Positions 13,603 to 26,540 of a DNA stretch of 64,000 bases are shown one piece after another (within the stretch, counting starts at the first letter, position 1; each line of letters begins with the position of its first letter). The position numbers and the translations under genes are program-made. The DNA is taken from NCBI GenBank assembly GCA_037954325.1, contig JBBMNZ010000026.1:8212501-8276500 (forward strand). The letters are read 5' to 3'. Below the pieces are notes generated by a model. The model searched no databases. It saw only the letters and a list, made by a program, of their open reading frames with translations, and was not told the DNA's origin. Source of the DNA: Fistularia commersonii. Its lineage: Eukaryota; Chordata; Actinopteri; Syngnathiformes; Fistulariidae.

Positions 13603-13632
13603 CTGCTGAAGTTGGTTCCTCACCATCTGCTC
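13603..13632 (-). CDS. edil3: edil3 30-nt micro-exon, inter-EGF linker
   Basis: The exon is exactly 30 nt, with acceptor AG at 13634-13633 and donor GT at 13602-13601. It is phase 1 on both sides and contributes (G)ADGEEPTSA(G), the acidic/Ser-Thr linker between the first and second EGF domains. Human EDIL3 has DEEEPTSAG at this place, and a human isoform lacks ten residues here, so the exon is a known cassette. The last G joins GT of the next exon to give Gly, as in human SAGPC. A very long pyrimidine tract on the coding strand (13636-13682 read in reverse) precedes it. The donor is CAG|GTGGGG, weaker than the GTRAGT consensus. Short length, symmetric phase and weak donor fit regulated skipping, which is inference. 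The open frame around it (13466-13933) is only read-through into intron. Confidence 0.9.
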
Positions 13633-16239
13633 CTGTTGAGAAACAGAAAAGAGAGGAGGGGAAGAAAGAGAGACAGAGAATTAGTATTTTCTTAGGGTAG
13701 TTATTGCTTACGTACAAAACAGATTTTAGGATGTTAAGAATTTTACTTTGGTTGATTATAAAAGCGTCGCTTAGTTTATACATCCTCTCAGCAAATATAC
13801 TCTGAACAGCCACTCCCATGTATATGCAACTGTGTCCCAGTTGGAGGCCTTTGACTAATATGTGTTCATCATTCTGGACCAATGTAGGACTAGCCCCTGT
13901 GCCATGCATACTTGCTTGCAGTATCTCTCCCATCCAGGCTCCAGTCCAGTTCTATGGCTGAGATTTGGCTTGTCTACCATCATTACCAAAACCATCTATC
14001 TACATCAGCATTTGCAAAATTGTTCCCAAAAAAGCACTAGAAAAATTGGACACAGATGTAGTATTACAAGGGCATCTGATGCAATAGATAAAAAACAACA
14101 CAGACAATGCTAATGTATGTATTTGAAATCTTTTTTTTTTCATTTTTTTTTTTTTTCATATGTACTGCCAATGAAAATTGGTAATGTAGGGTATGCTGTG
14201 TGTATGTTTAGAACGATAAATGGACAAACATTGCATTGGTCTGTGTAAATATTAGATTAAATATACATGTCCTTTATTCCTAAAACGCTAATGGTAATGC
14301 CTACCAATGAGCAAGCTGGCTTAATTAAAATATGATTCAATGTCATGTCCATGTTTTCATCAATGATATGGAATACTAATTAGGTATTAACATATGGAGT
14401 GTGTTAATGCTGCATACATCATGCAGCAGTCGGGGAGAGAATAAAAGCCACCATTTCATGCGGCAGCAAATTCACCCAAGCCTATTGTATAAATCTAATC
14501 AAATTTGTTTTTATTTTCTTTCATACAAACCAAACGTCATTCCTTTATGACTGCATTCCAGCTCTGTGTTTTGGATGTGAAAATAAATTTGCCTTCCAAG
14601 CAGCTCTAAGAGGATTTTAAGAACTTTCCTATTTGCCAATGTAATTTCTATGTGGTATGAGACAGACTGAGCACACTGTTTTGACAAAGTGAGGACACCC
14701 CATGGAACGTGTGTTTTAATCAGCCATCAGCAGCCATTAATTGTTTTCTTGGCAGTTAAAAACTGAAGGGAAAATGATTCGCTTAGACACTGTTCAGAAT
14801 AACAGACATAATTAAGGAGTAAACCGCAGCCTTTCTCACTGCTTTAAATGTGAGAGGATTGAAAGCTTGTATTGAAGTCACAAGAAGTCAAAACCAAAGC
14901 ACTTTCCCAACCTCTCATCCGTCTGGCAGCAGAGGCTCCTCTTTGTACTTTCCCATGCACAAAGGCCAATGTAATCCACAAAACCAAGCACATTCCACAC
15001 TTCACCCAGTGTGATTTTCTCTCTCCCATTTCTTCTCCTCTTACCATAGGGGTGAAATACAAGCACCAGCCCACGGACATACAGTACACTGTGTATAATG
15101 TGGCTTCTATGCAGCTGTAGGATAACCAGGAAGACCTAAACAAGAATTGGCCATGAAAAAGAGACGACTCTTCTCACCCACATGTAAATGCACACAAACA
15201 GAAAATAGAGATAAAAGTTTTTGTTTCTTCGTTTGTTTGTCAAAGAGTTGAAGTGGGGGGCCGTAAAAGTGCATAAAATACTGTTCGGAATACAAAACAA
15301 CACTACAAAAAAAAAAACAAAAATCCTTTCCAGAACTGTTGATTTTCCTTGGATGAGTCAAAATCACATATTCCCATTCTACCCCGCAGCTTACTATCAT
15401 CACGTTTTTACAACACAGAAACCCTTGATGAATGAATGGACCGTAACCAATTATTTTATTTTCTATAGTCATAAAGCAAATTAATCAAAAGAATAATGTC
15501 AAACTTTGAATGCATAAAACAAAATATAAGAGATTCAAGTTTTACAAGATGTATTTCACATAAAGAATACACTGAGTGCAGCTTTTGGAATACTTAATAC
15601 CAAATGTGTTTGGTAATATTTTCTAAGACTTCTCTGTATATAAAAGAGAGGATGCCATTTCTGAAGTACAATATAAATGTCAAGCACAACATTTTAAAAT
15701 AGCCAAAAAAATGTTGATGTAATATTGCAAAGCAAGCAAATCAAAACAACAGTGTGTTATAGACACATCTGTGATAAATTCTGTGACCACCCTGGTTAGC
15801 CATTCAAAAAAGGACAGTGCTGACAAAAATATTACATGTCAATTATCAACAAGTGATAATTGACAGTTAAAAATGATACAAATCCAAATAATATAAACTT
15901 GAGAACTTTTTTTGGTGGTCACTCTCATGCTTTCACGCATGCTATTTATGGCAAATTGTGTTCATTTATGTACAAGGCTGTATACACACATATATGGTTC
16001 AGAATGGGCAAGTGGATTTCAGGATATTTAATGGTTTCATCCAAATTAAGGACAGGATATTTAATTGCTCTAAGTACGGACAAAATACTCAAATTGTAGC
16101 ATTTCTAACTGATGGTGTTCTTGTTTTAACATCTTTTCATTGTTTAATTAGTGCTCTATAGCAGTGGTCCCCAACCTCTGTTTTTTTTATTTATTTTTTA
16201 TTTTTTATTTTTTTTGATACTTGAACAACATTGAATTTA

Positions 16240-16335
16240 CAGTCATAATATTGAAAAGAATAACAATAATGAATTTTATTTCAATGCACCTTTCTTAAAA
16301 CTCAAGGACACTTTACAATAGAGAGCAGTGGATAC
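16240..16335 (-). mobile_element. LINE (L2-like) 3' tail
   Basis: On the minus strand it reads TTGTAAAGTGTCCTTGAG, then a run like AAAGGTGCATTGAAATAAAAT, then ATTATTGTTATTC. This corresponds to the fish LINE tail that ends in a GCGCTATATAAATAAA-type block followed by ATT repeats. No coding part is left. Confidence 0.5.
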
Positions 16336-17191
16336 AAACACATATAATCGAACCCACACATACAAATAAAGTGGATAAAATCACAAATAAAATAAAAAGC
16401 TGTGCCATGGCACTTCGGTTGAGTAGGGAAGTTTGAACAGGTCAGTTTTCAGTATATCAGTATTTTCTTAGCTCACTGAAAAATTACAAATAACTTTGTA
16501 TGAGTTGTATGAGTAGAAAACGTTTTCTCTAACAACAGCAAAACAGATGCACAGAGAGTATGACAATACTCTTACAATCCCAATGGTACGGAGGTAAACG
16601 GGCAAGTACAGCAGATGAAGAGACAGACAAGGACATTACCTTACATATTGTTCAAATTTTTACAACAAATACTTGACATGTGGGCAAGTCTGAGGACTGG
16701 AATAATAAATAAGTTAAACACTGAGGGACCTGGAAATGACTTATTTAAATGGCTCCTCCTCTTTCCCAGGAGAAGATCCTCTTCGTAGGATGATAAGCCT
16801 CCATCCTGGGACATATTGGTTTAATCTGACTGACAGCCAAGAGGCAGTAATAACCATCCATAATCTAAATGGGAACCAGCCAGTCTGTCCAGCACGAGGC
16901 TGATATGACTTCAAGGTGTTCGGGGGAGATAGAGGGGACGGTGCACAGGACCCACAAGTACAAAACACACCGCAATACACAGACACAGTCAGGTGAGGGG
17001 ATAGAATACACATGCATATTTTGACACACACCGAGGTGTTCATAGATGGAAGTGTTCACAGATATAGACACACACACAGTAGCATGATAGGTATGGGTTT
17101 GAGCTGTGTGTGATGTGTTTATGAAACATGAGCTTTCATTCAATATAATGGAAAGTTTGAAAGATGTTTTCTGTGTGTGTACATATATACT

Positions 17192-17197
<6 letters not shown>

Positions 17198-17224
<27 letters not shown>
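17198..17224. repeat. (AC)n microsatellite
   Basis: About thirteen CA units, flanked by TATACTGTA and TACAGTATA, which form a short inverted repeat around the tract. Confidence 0.9.
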
Positions 17225-17228
<4 letters not shown>

Positions 17229-19760
17229 GTATATGTGTGAATCATTGTTTAAATGCACAAACATATCCACAGCCCCACCCCTTTCATACAACAAGTGGTG
17301 CAGTATAGATATTTTAAAAACAGCTCTATTGACTGACAGAAAGAGTGATCTCAGATCTATATACACGGAAGTGTTTACAAAACCAAGTTCCCTTAAATCA
17401 GTAAATGTGAGCTTGAAACACCTGATGTGTTTTTAAAAATGTCAGTATTGAACATGAATATTTGTATCTTGCTATTAAAGGACACTACAGATGGTTGTCT
17501 CTGATCATGAGTCTTGAATTGCTGTTGACTTTGTGAAAAGAGAAAGATATGTGATGGGAAGCTTGCCAATACTGTAATCACTGTAAAACCAGCTGAAATA
17601 AAATCAAATATCTGCATGTTTCAGCCATTTAAAGCAGTTTTATCATCACCTCTTTGCTTTCATAGGCCTTGGTCTGATTTACTGGATATCATAATCATGC
17701 ATTATCTCATCCATGATGATAGCAGTCCAATCTCTCTGTAAAGAATACAGGCAACACCAGGTATAAATGTCAAGCAGTAGCTGACACTGACACTAAAATA
17801 CAGCCACCAAGGCATTTGTATTATTGCTGGTCAAAAAGAATTATTTTGGCTCATGTGTTAAACATGCTACTTGATGAAATTGCAAATGACAGCAGTGTAG
17901 GGGACTGAGAACATGCACACTATATCCACAATAAGACTATGCTCTGGACACTACCAGGAGTCATTATTGTGGTAGTTTTTCTTTTACTTTGCTTTTTAAA
18001 TTCAGTCACATTATTGAGAAATTTTTATATGCACACAATTTCACAATTGAGAAAGTGGCTAAAATGTACAAGCCATAAATAAATAGAGTAATGTTGTGAT
18101 GTTTCAGCATTTGTCTGAGATAGAGACTGACAACAGTGATCCCAGAGACTATAATTAGTCACATTGGAGTGGGCTGATGATGAAATGTTTGTTTTATAAT
18201 GGTTCAAATGATGGTATTGAACTGGTAATTGTTTTTTACAATAAGAGGTTAATGGAAGTTATTTCAGTGTTTCGTCCTAAGTGCATGTTTTGCAGCAGGA
18301 TGTACAAATCAAGAAGCTCTGGATAATAAACTGCATGCCCAGTCGTATCTAGTTAATCTTAGCCTTCACTGAGTCTCTATCACCTCTAAAAACTAAAAGA
18401 AAGGTTCCTTAAACAAAATCTTTCAGCGTGCAGATGTGAGGATCATTTTCCGTCTTCAAATACAGACCATTGTAGATCAACAAATCTGGGTTGCCTGAAA
18501 CTGTGTTGAGAGCATGAATAGCTTCAGTTTACCATCACTAATAACATGACAAGTTGTTTTCAGCATAACAATCAATTCTGTCTCTCATCTCTTATTGATT
18601 TGCCAAAAAATTTGCCCTCTTTGACTGGTTCTGCTATGATAAGGGTCTATCGTTGGCCAATTGCTGTTAGAATTTTACATCAACATACTACTATACATGG
18701 CAGTTCCTGATAATTACTGCAATTCAAATTTTTTGATCAGTGATACTACTTTTTATGTTTTCCTATTCAACCCAAGTCGAGCCAGACACAGTCTCAGTCA
18801 TCTTTTGATCATTTCCAGTTTTTCACTCTATAAAGACAGATTAGTGTTCAGCACAGAGAGGAGCATGGTTTCCTCCACATCCACCAGCCAACTTTATTAT
18901 CCTGCAATCCTTCATCTGTCACTGACTACACTGATATCTTGTATTGTGCTTCGGCTTCAACTATATAGCAGTTTCATTGTTGTTTTCACCTGACAGTGGA
19001 CATTCCATTTTTTTGTAGCTAATGATTATTTTTTCCCAAAAAGAACCAGTGGATACATTAATTTAAATATATGTGTTAGAGATGTGGGGGTGTATGTCAG
19101 TGCCCCTTTTTGCATTTTTGAAACATAAAACATCAACCCTGTGATATTTCAGAGAATTTTTCACCAGAGAGCATTCAGTTATCATTATTAATGATAAATA
19201 TTTAAATAACGTAACTTCTAATTGTGTCGCACATTGTAAATACATATGAAAGAATGGGACTGCTATAATCAAATGTGAACATATATATGAAATGTACAAT
19301 ATGAAACAATTTTCAGAATTTTTAACAATTTTCAGGGTCATTAAATTCATTACTTATATAGTTCCCTAAAAATGTACTAAGTAGTTGACATTACCTAAGA
19401 AAGCCCTGCTCTATCAATGGGAAGCAGTACAATTGAGCTCACTTTGACAAACAGGCTGTGTAAAGCGCTTCACTTTTACCTTCATGCCCAGTAGACCCAT
19501 GACAAAGTCAAAAACGATCGGGGTAATGGATTGTCTTTCCACTTTCCAGTGTAGCATTAAGAGTGACAGTCGGCTGTCACCACTAATGCCTGCAGTCTAG
19601 AACTCACTAGCTGTCGCTGACAAATCCTGTTTGTGTCTGTCAAGTGTCTCTCGTAATGAATTCGATCCAGTAGAACTTTTCTAGGAGTCTTCATGCTTCT
19701 TTCCAACAAGGGTGTAAGCAAGATGAACTGCTACCTCTTGATTTTTTCATTCGTTTTTTT

Positions 19761-19783
19761 GGGAGGGCTGGGGGGAGGGGGGG
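19761..19783 (+). other. Compact G-quadruplex motif
   Basis: Four G runs lie within 23 bases: GGGAGGGCTG followed by GGGGGAGGGGGGG. They are preceded by a T run and followed by CCGTG and an A run. The loops are one to three bases, a strong intramolecular quadruplex pattern on the template strand of edil3. Confidence 0.75.
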
Positions 19784-20734
19784 CCGTGTAAAAAAAAAAA
19801 GAGAACAAACTGACGGATCAATTCCTCATATTTTCTAGGCAGAAGAGATAGCTCATTATTATAAATCTCACATAAGTTGACCTTATTTTTGAGCTATAAC
19901 TCCCACGACAAAAGACAGGTTGGAGGTTTTCATTCATTTTCTATTTTCTATCTTCACCTTGAGCTTTTAGACCAATTGAGTACTTAATAATATAAGCTGA
20001 GTGCTGTACTAATCGAGATCTGAACTCTTTTTGTGTTAGTACGTTGGAAGATATGCTGTCAACAATTAGAAAATGCTTAGTAAGGACGAACATCTAAATA
20101 AATGGGTTGTGAAATAACTGGAATATGCTGAGTCGAGCTGCTATTAGCCAAGAAACCAATGCCAATGTCATTGTGTTAAATAAATAAATATCAGTTTTAA
20201 AATTGTGGTAACATCACAACTCAAATGTAACACTTTTTATTCTTGGTACTGTGTGTCGGCTTACTTTGAAACTTTAAGACAAATGTTTGCCATACAAAGT
20301 GCGACCTACCTGTCTATTGTATCAGCTGTAATAATACACAAAAATTTTGGTTTGGTTGACGCCTTACTTTTTAGGTCACAGTAAGATACTTCCCCAGGCA
20401 AAGAAAGATGTATATAACACATCTATGTACATTTTTCGGCTCCAAGAAACAACATGAATTCTTCTGGAGGAATTTATCAACTTCATCAACAATTTTACAA
20501 TTCAATTTTTTTTTCAAAAAAACTACTGCAATAAATAACTAACTTCGGGTTAACTGTTTTTTGCTAACTCAACACAAATCATCCCCACTTTAGTATAACC
20601 AGGCACAAACTGTTTTCTTGACCATAACACCTTAATTAAACAAGAATGAGCCATTTTTGGACCCAGATGAATAATCATGATTTTTGGAAATATTCAAGAC
20701 AACTAAAACTTTTATTTTGACAATGTATAATGCA

Positions 20735-21000
20735 GGGCAGCACGGTGGTGCAGTGGTTAGTTTGACAGCATGAAGGACTCGAGCTCGAACTTGCATGTTC
20801 TCCCCATGTCTGCATGGGTTTCTCCCGGGTTCTCCGGTTTCCCACAGTCCAAAAACAGGTTGTGAATGGTTCTCTGTTTATGTGGCCCTGCGATTGACTG
20901 GCTACCGGTCTCAATGCCTCTCGCCCGATGGTAGCTGGGAAGGACTGCAGTGTCACCCCACAGCCCTGGGTAGGATAGACAGTAGACAATGGATGGATGT
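20735..21000 (+). mobile_element. tRNA-headed SINE, near full length
   Basis: It begins GGGCAGCACGGTGGTGCAG, with a polymerase III A-box-like TGGTGCAGTGGTTAG at 20746-20760. A degraded B-box region near 20775-20785 follows. The body has GCATGTTCTCCCCATGTCTG, CTCCGGTTTCCCACAGTCC, GCGATTGACTGGCTACCGG and TAGCTGGGA, and the end is the GGATGGATG tail. This is the common fish SINE with that order of blocks; the window has four other partial copies. Open frames inside it are not genes. Confidence 0.75.
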
Positions 21001-23879
21001 ATCACGCAATGAGGCAAGGTAGCAAATTTTCAAGACAAATATAGATTTTATATTGAGACAAATAAAAGCAAATACCCAAACTCGTATTACAAGTGTCGTC
21101 CCAGATGTCTTCATTAAATCTAGGCTGAATCTTAATCAAAATAGCACTAACTTTACGTGACTCTTTTGTTCAGTAATGTGGATACTATCAAAATGAGGAT
21201 GTGAATGCACAAAGTATATAAACTCCCTCTCCTACAAAATTGAAAACAGAAATAAACTGGGAAAAACACAAATGATTACAGAAATTGTGAGTGCCTGAAT
21301 CTCCAGCTGCTTTGGTATTTTATAATTGGAGGAACGGCAGAAAAGAAAATGGCGACTATGCTGGGTAAAAACTATGAACAGAACTTTCACTTCCCACTTC
21401 GCAACTTGTGCTAGACTGTAAATGGAGCTCTCAATACTCAGCTTTAAACACTGTTGTTTCAAATAAATGGGGAAAAACAGTGACAACTCACTATAAATTC
21501 AACACATCAGTTTAGTTTCTCCTCTGCCATTCCCTCTTTTTAAAGTAACATCAGTAAAGGAATTACAACAGTCTCATTTTCCCAGTTTTGGGAATAGACA
21601 TTTTTTTGCTGTTCTAATGGATAAAGCTCTAAACTACATAAAATATTTTTGACGGTCTTTTAATAGCCAATCTTTGATATATGACATTGTTGATATGCTT
21701 GCTATGCTGTAATTAGCTTACTAATGTTGGATGTTACACATTTGAAATAGCAAATTTACACTTAAAACATTTTTAAAATCATGTTAATTTTGTCATCAGA
21801 TTTGGTTAGAATGTCGATTATGGCTGACACCAAAATGTAATATCAGATAAATCACAGAATAGTCATTTTCGATGAAGAGGAACAAGACATAAAGCAGTCT
21901 TTTAGTCTTTTTTCAGCCTTTTCTTTTCCATCAGCGCTTGTGTGTGTTTTTATTTTTCAGTATTTTTTCCAAAGTTTTCTGCCTTCTTTAATAATGTAAC
22001 TTTTTGTTTACTATCCAATGGTTTCACATGAGTACAGCTAAAAAAAGAGGATTCTTGTTTCTTAGAGCCCCGGCAGAACCATCACCATGGTATCCTGACA
22101 CTCCCAGGAGAAACCCACACAGATTCGTCCGAGAGCCTGAATTGCTGTCAGTAGAAGTTTGCTGTCTTTACTACAAGCTCACAGCAGGCTGAGAATCCTT
22201 GCCTCACTGCACTGCGGGTTTTGATGTTAACAATGATTTGACATTGTAATTCTGTTTGACCTCCTAAAATCTCTGTCATCAGCAAAAGAGCCAAGATACA
22301 TTATTCGCTTACAGCCTTTGCGCACCAAGGATCACAATAATAAATGTATATTTTCATCTTCCACTCAATATTGTCATCGATTTGGTTCATATTAGATCAA
22401 TATAGAACAAAGATGTTTTTTTTTTTTTTTCATTTAGTCTGTGTTACACACCACCTTTGTCATCTGACTTCAGAGTGTTCCCATGGACACAGAGACTGCA
22501 GTTATAGGTTATTAGTTGATACTAATTATTTTCTGTTTCTTTTAAACAGATTTTAGCATGATTGCATGAAATGTAGAAACTCAAATCCTGATTTCAACGG
22601 GCATTCATAAATTCAAGTGAGGAAACACTTAGCTTTAAGTTGAATAATGGAGTTGAGTGCCAAGTGAATGAGGTACTTACTACATGTCTGAAAACAGGAA
22701 ATGAAAAGTGGCAATTAAACAAAAAGCTCATCCAACATAAAACCATTTCATCCAGGTTCCTAAGCTACACGTTGATATGAAGAAGGACAATCATTATACT
22801 GCCAAAGTGGTGCAACCTCTCAGTGCAATGAAAATACAGCTTTAAATAAAATGAGCAGCAAATAGACCAAACATTTGACAAACTTTTGTATGTTAATTCA
22901 AACATACATATTTTAATTCAAATTTTAAGTGTTTAATGAGTGGGCCAGGATATTGTACTAAAATGAAAGAAATGCTGTGTATTATTCTGAAAATGTATTA
23001 TCAAGAAAAAACAAACAAGATCAAGGTTATGTGTGTAGTATTGAGTTATAGTCTCTGACAGCAGTAAGAAAATCTTGCCATCTTAAAATAAAATGACCAT
23101 GGCATCATTAGAACAGATTCTGAGCGGTAAAATAAAACAGTGGGATGAAGCCAGAGAAGAAGATATGAGCAAAATTAATATTTTGATTTGAATGAATATT
23201 TTCAAAAAAGATGAGTTGAAGTACCACGAGATTAAGAATTGAAACATAGGTTGGTGGTTCAGTCCCTAGACTAGCAAGATAAATCTGAATGTGTAAAGTG
23301 AAGAGGTAGCCCTTTTTCCTCCCTCATTTACACCACAGAGACTCTGGTGAGAAACGTCCTAAACCATGAACTGCTCCAGGCAGCTTAGCATCACTCACCA
23401 GATCAAAACTGAGCAGCTATTAGGTGAATGTGATCAGGGTACAATGTGCAAAAAAAAAAAAAAAAAACATTTCTCCCACTGGAATGTTAAAAAATAAATG
23501 GATTCTGGCTTGCTGTTTTACAATTAATAATAAACTATATCAATTTATGAAATATCTATTTCCAACAGTACTGACTTCTGTGCGGGTTTAATTATTAATA
23601 AATGAAAAGCATACATCCTAATCATGTCCTTTATAAAATATAAAGCTATCTCACTGGCAAGTAAGTGTCAACGTATTTAAAGTTATGTGCAATCCAGCTA
23701 CATCATCAAAATATGTCACAAGAGACACAAGAAAAGAATAGAATGTGCAAGTAATGGTTGATGAAAAAAATCCAAAAGTAACCTAACAGCTCATTGGGAT
23801 TAATAATTAAAATCTTTGACATCATTTTAAAAGTGACAGTTAATAAATGTAATAACCCTTTCATGTTACTTGTGCTCTT

Positions 23880-24060
23880 GTCTGTAAAGGTTCTCAGTGA
23901 TCCGGGTCATGGCATATGTACATTCATCTACACAGAATCCCATGCTGAGATCCATCCAAACACAAAATACCCGCAGAGGTCAAGAACCCAAACCAGGCTG
24001 CGGCAACTACCACTCGAGCCAAAGCCCAAGAGAACTAATGGTCTTGTTTTGTTTTTTTTT
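23880..24060 (+). mobile_element. Fragment of an interspersed repeat (GGTTCTCAGTGATCCGGGTCATGG block)
   Basis: The GGTTCTCNGTNATCCNGGTCATG block at about 23890-23912 also occurs, inverted, at 43935-43962, beside the palindrome. I recall this block from the 3' part of abundant fish retroelements, possibly Penelope-like, but cannot name the family with confidence. The rest of the interval is CpG- and C-rich compared with its surroundings. It ends in a T run. Confidence 0.4.
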
Positions 24061-24198
24061 TAACACAAGCTACACATTGGACAACGACCTAGTCAGATTC
24101 CAACTCATGAGCTTGTACTTTGGTTCCCCATTTTGCACAACCATTAACATAACAACCCCATCGAACACCCAGCTCTGCTCTAAATAGACACCTTTTTC

Positions 24199-24590
24199 AT
24201 TCATTCATTCATTCATTCACTCCTTCTTCATCAACTCAAGTGTCCATTCATTCACTCTCCGACACGTCCACTCACTTGGACACCATGTGTCATTTCTGCG
24301 CTGTTATTAATGCAAGTATCGATGTTGTTCGCTGCTGGTGGCAACTTTTGCGCGTTTGTACTGTTTATAATGCTTATACTTCTTACATATTATATGTTTT
24401 CATATGTTTCGGTGCGACTTGTTATTACAAGCCCTTCCTGTTTATATATACTGTTAAACCTGCTTATGGTTTATTTTTAGTTCTTCGATTTTTGATAACT
24501 TTTCTTGCACTGCCCATTTTCCGCATGTTTGCGGTAGAAATTTCCCCACTGTGGGATGCTTAAAGGAATATTCTATTCTATTCATTCAAC
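24199..24590 (+). mobile_element. LINE 3' UTR remnant
   Basis: It begins with a TTCA repeat at 24199-24219 and ends ATTTCCCCACTGTGGGATGC, then TTAAAGGAATATTCTATTCTA. The closing block, in which CCCCACTGTGGGAT is palindromic, is the 3' terminus of fish LINEs of the Rex1/L2 type with a TATTC tail. The T-rich body is consistent with a 3' UTR. No coding part is recognisable. Confidence 0.5.
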
Positions 24591-26213
24591 CGAGATGCTG
24601 CCAAACAATTCATTATCATAACCCTTTAAATGTGGACCGACGCTTAGCCCGACCCCAGCAGTTACAAACCTAAAACTCCCCACAATCTGTAAGAACTGAA
24701 GGAGACACTAAGGTGAGGGGTGAAACATATTCAAGAAACAAAAATAAGACCAGTTGCCATGACTACTTTTAACAACAATTACTTAAGTCACTATAGACTC
24801 AAGTCCATGATTGTTGGTATCCTTACATATTTAACTTAACTTAAAAATGTCCTTTAAGGTTTGGAATGCATAATCATTTTTGCTTGTTTTTTTGCATTTG
24901 TTGAAACAGGGATAGAAAACTGTCCAGCTGGTTAAAGAGTACTAAAAAAGTGGAAAACAATTTGGTGCAAATAAAAATTCAGTAAACTGCAGTCTGCGGC
25001 GCCAGTTTCACTCTAATACCACCATCACCTTCCATCCACCCAACACCCACCTATCATACATTCACTCACACACACAAACACATTCACTCACACACACATA
25101 GAACCGCACACACAGTGACCCATTGTTTCCAAGGCATCAGCAGACGCTCATTACACAACTATCTCCCACATGGTGTCAGTCTTAGAGGTGTTTGTTCCAT
25201 CATTGCTGCACTTATTAACCATCAAATCTTCTTGGTATGGAGTGGGCGGCAAACTGTGAAATGACACACACAAAAACGTAGCCAATCCCAACTATAATTA
25301 GGGAGGCATAGTTGACATTATTCCAGCTATTGACAGGGAATTGCAGTCGCATGGCTCTTTGAAAGGAGGGGAATGGTAAACACTATTTCTAAGAGAGTAA
25401 ATACCCAATCCATCCACATTTACATTTTTTGTCCACAGAGTTGCAGTAAAGGAGTGGGTATTTGAAATGTGGCTGTGAGTGGGAAAAAATGCCACACACC
25501 ACCAGATTTTTTTCCCTGCCTCAAATGGCTTTGGGGATGCTTTACATATCATCATGACATCTGTAAGTAAGTAATAATACAGAAAAGTAACTATGATGTG
25601 GAAAATTTGTATGAGGAAAATGAAGTTACACATGGTGAGATCCCGATTGTAGTAGTTTTCAAAAATCTAAGACAGTAGAATAAAGTAAGAGCATATACAA
25701 AATAGAAAATTGAAAAAACATTACAGAAATCTGTAACTTATAATACATGTAGAGGCTTCCAAAGTGAAAAAAGATATATATAGAGATAAAATCAGAGACT
25801 GGATCTTAAAATACAAGCATGTTATATACAGCTGTTAGCTAAAGGATTCGTTTGCAATTAAACCATGTAATTGTTCGCAATACTTTGCAATTAAACCCTT
25901 TTATGAACCAAGTTTATAAACCAAGTTTATAAAAGGGCAAAAAGGGAGTGTAGTTATTTCATAATGCCAGTAAAGTTTTGTACTGTGGGTGTTCTGTTAG
26001 ACAGGAGTGAGATGTTGTAAAAAAGTTATTGCTTGGAAGGATTTTCTGTATTGGCCCTTGTTAAAGCAAGGTTGGACCAATCTGTCTGAGAAATTGCTCT
26101 GCTCTCTATCAAGTAGCTGAAGAGGGTGATCAGATTTATCCATGACAACAATGTTCTACTTTCAACAAAACACTTCAATTTGCTGTGAAACTGACTATTC
26201 TAGTCATTATATT

Positions 26214-26540
26214 TCAGTATTTTGATGTCATGAAGTAACATGGTGCTCCCCAGTATTTTTTTAACTTTATTAACGACACCTTGGAGCATGAATGGAAGGA
26301 TGTCAGCATACGGCTGCTCACCACCCTCTTATTCATAGCCTCAGTGGTGGCATTCAAGTTCAGTCTGATGGCAGCGCGGATGCAAGTATTTATAGTTCTC
26401 AACCATGTTACTTGCTTCTCCCAGCATACATAGGAACTGTGGTGTCTGTCCCAATTCTTCTATAGTCAATCACTATTATCAGGTTCTGACCATGTTCAGA
26501 TGCAGGTCATTACTCCCATACCATTCCACCACAATGACCA
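26214..26540 (-). pseudogene. LINE reverse-transcriptase fragment, decayed
   Basis: On the minus strand the reading gives NDLHLNMVRT, stops, then IVIDYRR, then after a shift VENYKYL. These match the non-LTR reverse-transcriptase segment N.L.LN..KTKE..VDFRR.....V..YKYLG that follows the catalytic domain. Two stops and a frameshift break it. The part further downstream (26390-26214) stays open for about 60 codons, ending MLTSFHSC-like, but matches less well. The closest type I recognise is Rex1/Babar or L2-like. Confidence 0.6.

Noticed and set aside
13466..13933. 155-codon minus-strand frame containing GEEPTSAG
   Set aside because: Only the 30 nt at 13603-13632 match EDIL3. The rest is intron read-through across good splice sites.
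15046..15115. Exon-like segment on the minus strand (acceptor TCCTACAG, donor G|GTAAGAG) as candidate edil3 exon 2
   Set aside because: Entered in phase 1 it hits a TAG within three codons, and it has no EGF cysteine pattern.
16160..16178. CAGTGGTCCCCAACC, resembling a hAT transposon terminal repeat
   Set aside because: No matching opposite end or 8-bp duplication was found nearby, so a single 15-bp match is too little.
20735..20815. tRNA gene suggested by the A-box at 20746
   Set aside because: The B-box is degraded, no cloverleaf forms, and the downstream body is a known type of SINE.
22672..22695. TTTCCTGTTTTCAG acceptor directly followed by ACATGTA and GTAAGTACC on the minus strand, a possible 7-nt exon
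   Set aside because: A 7-nt exon would break the phase 1-1 frame of edil3 and encodes nothing expected. It is probably coincidence.
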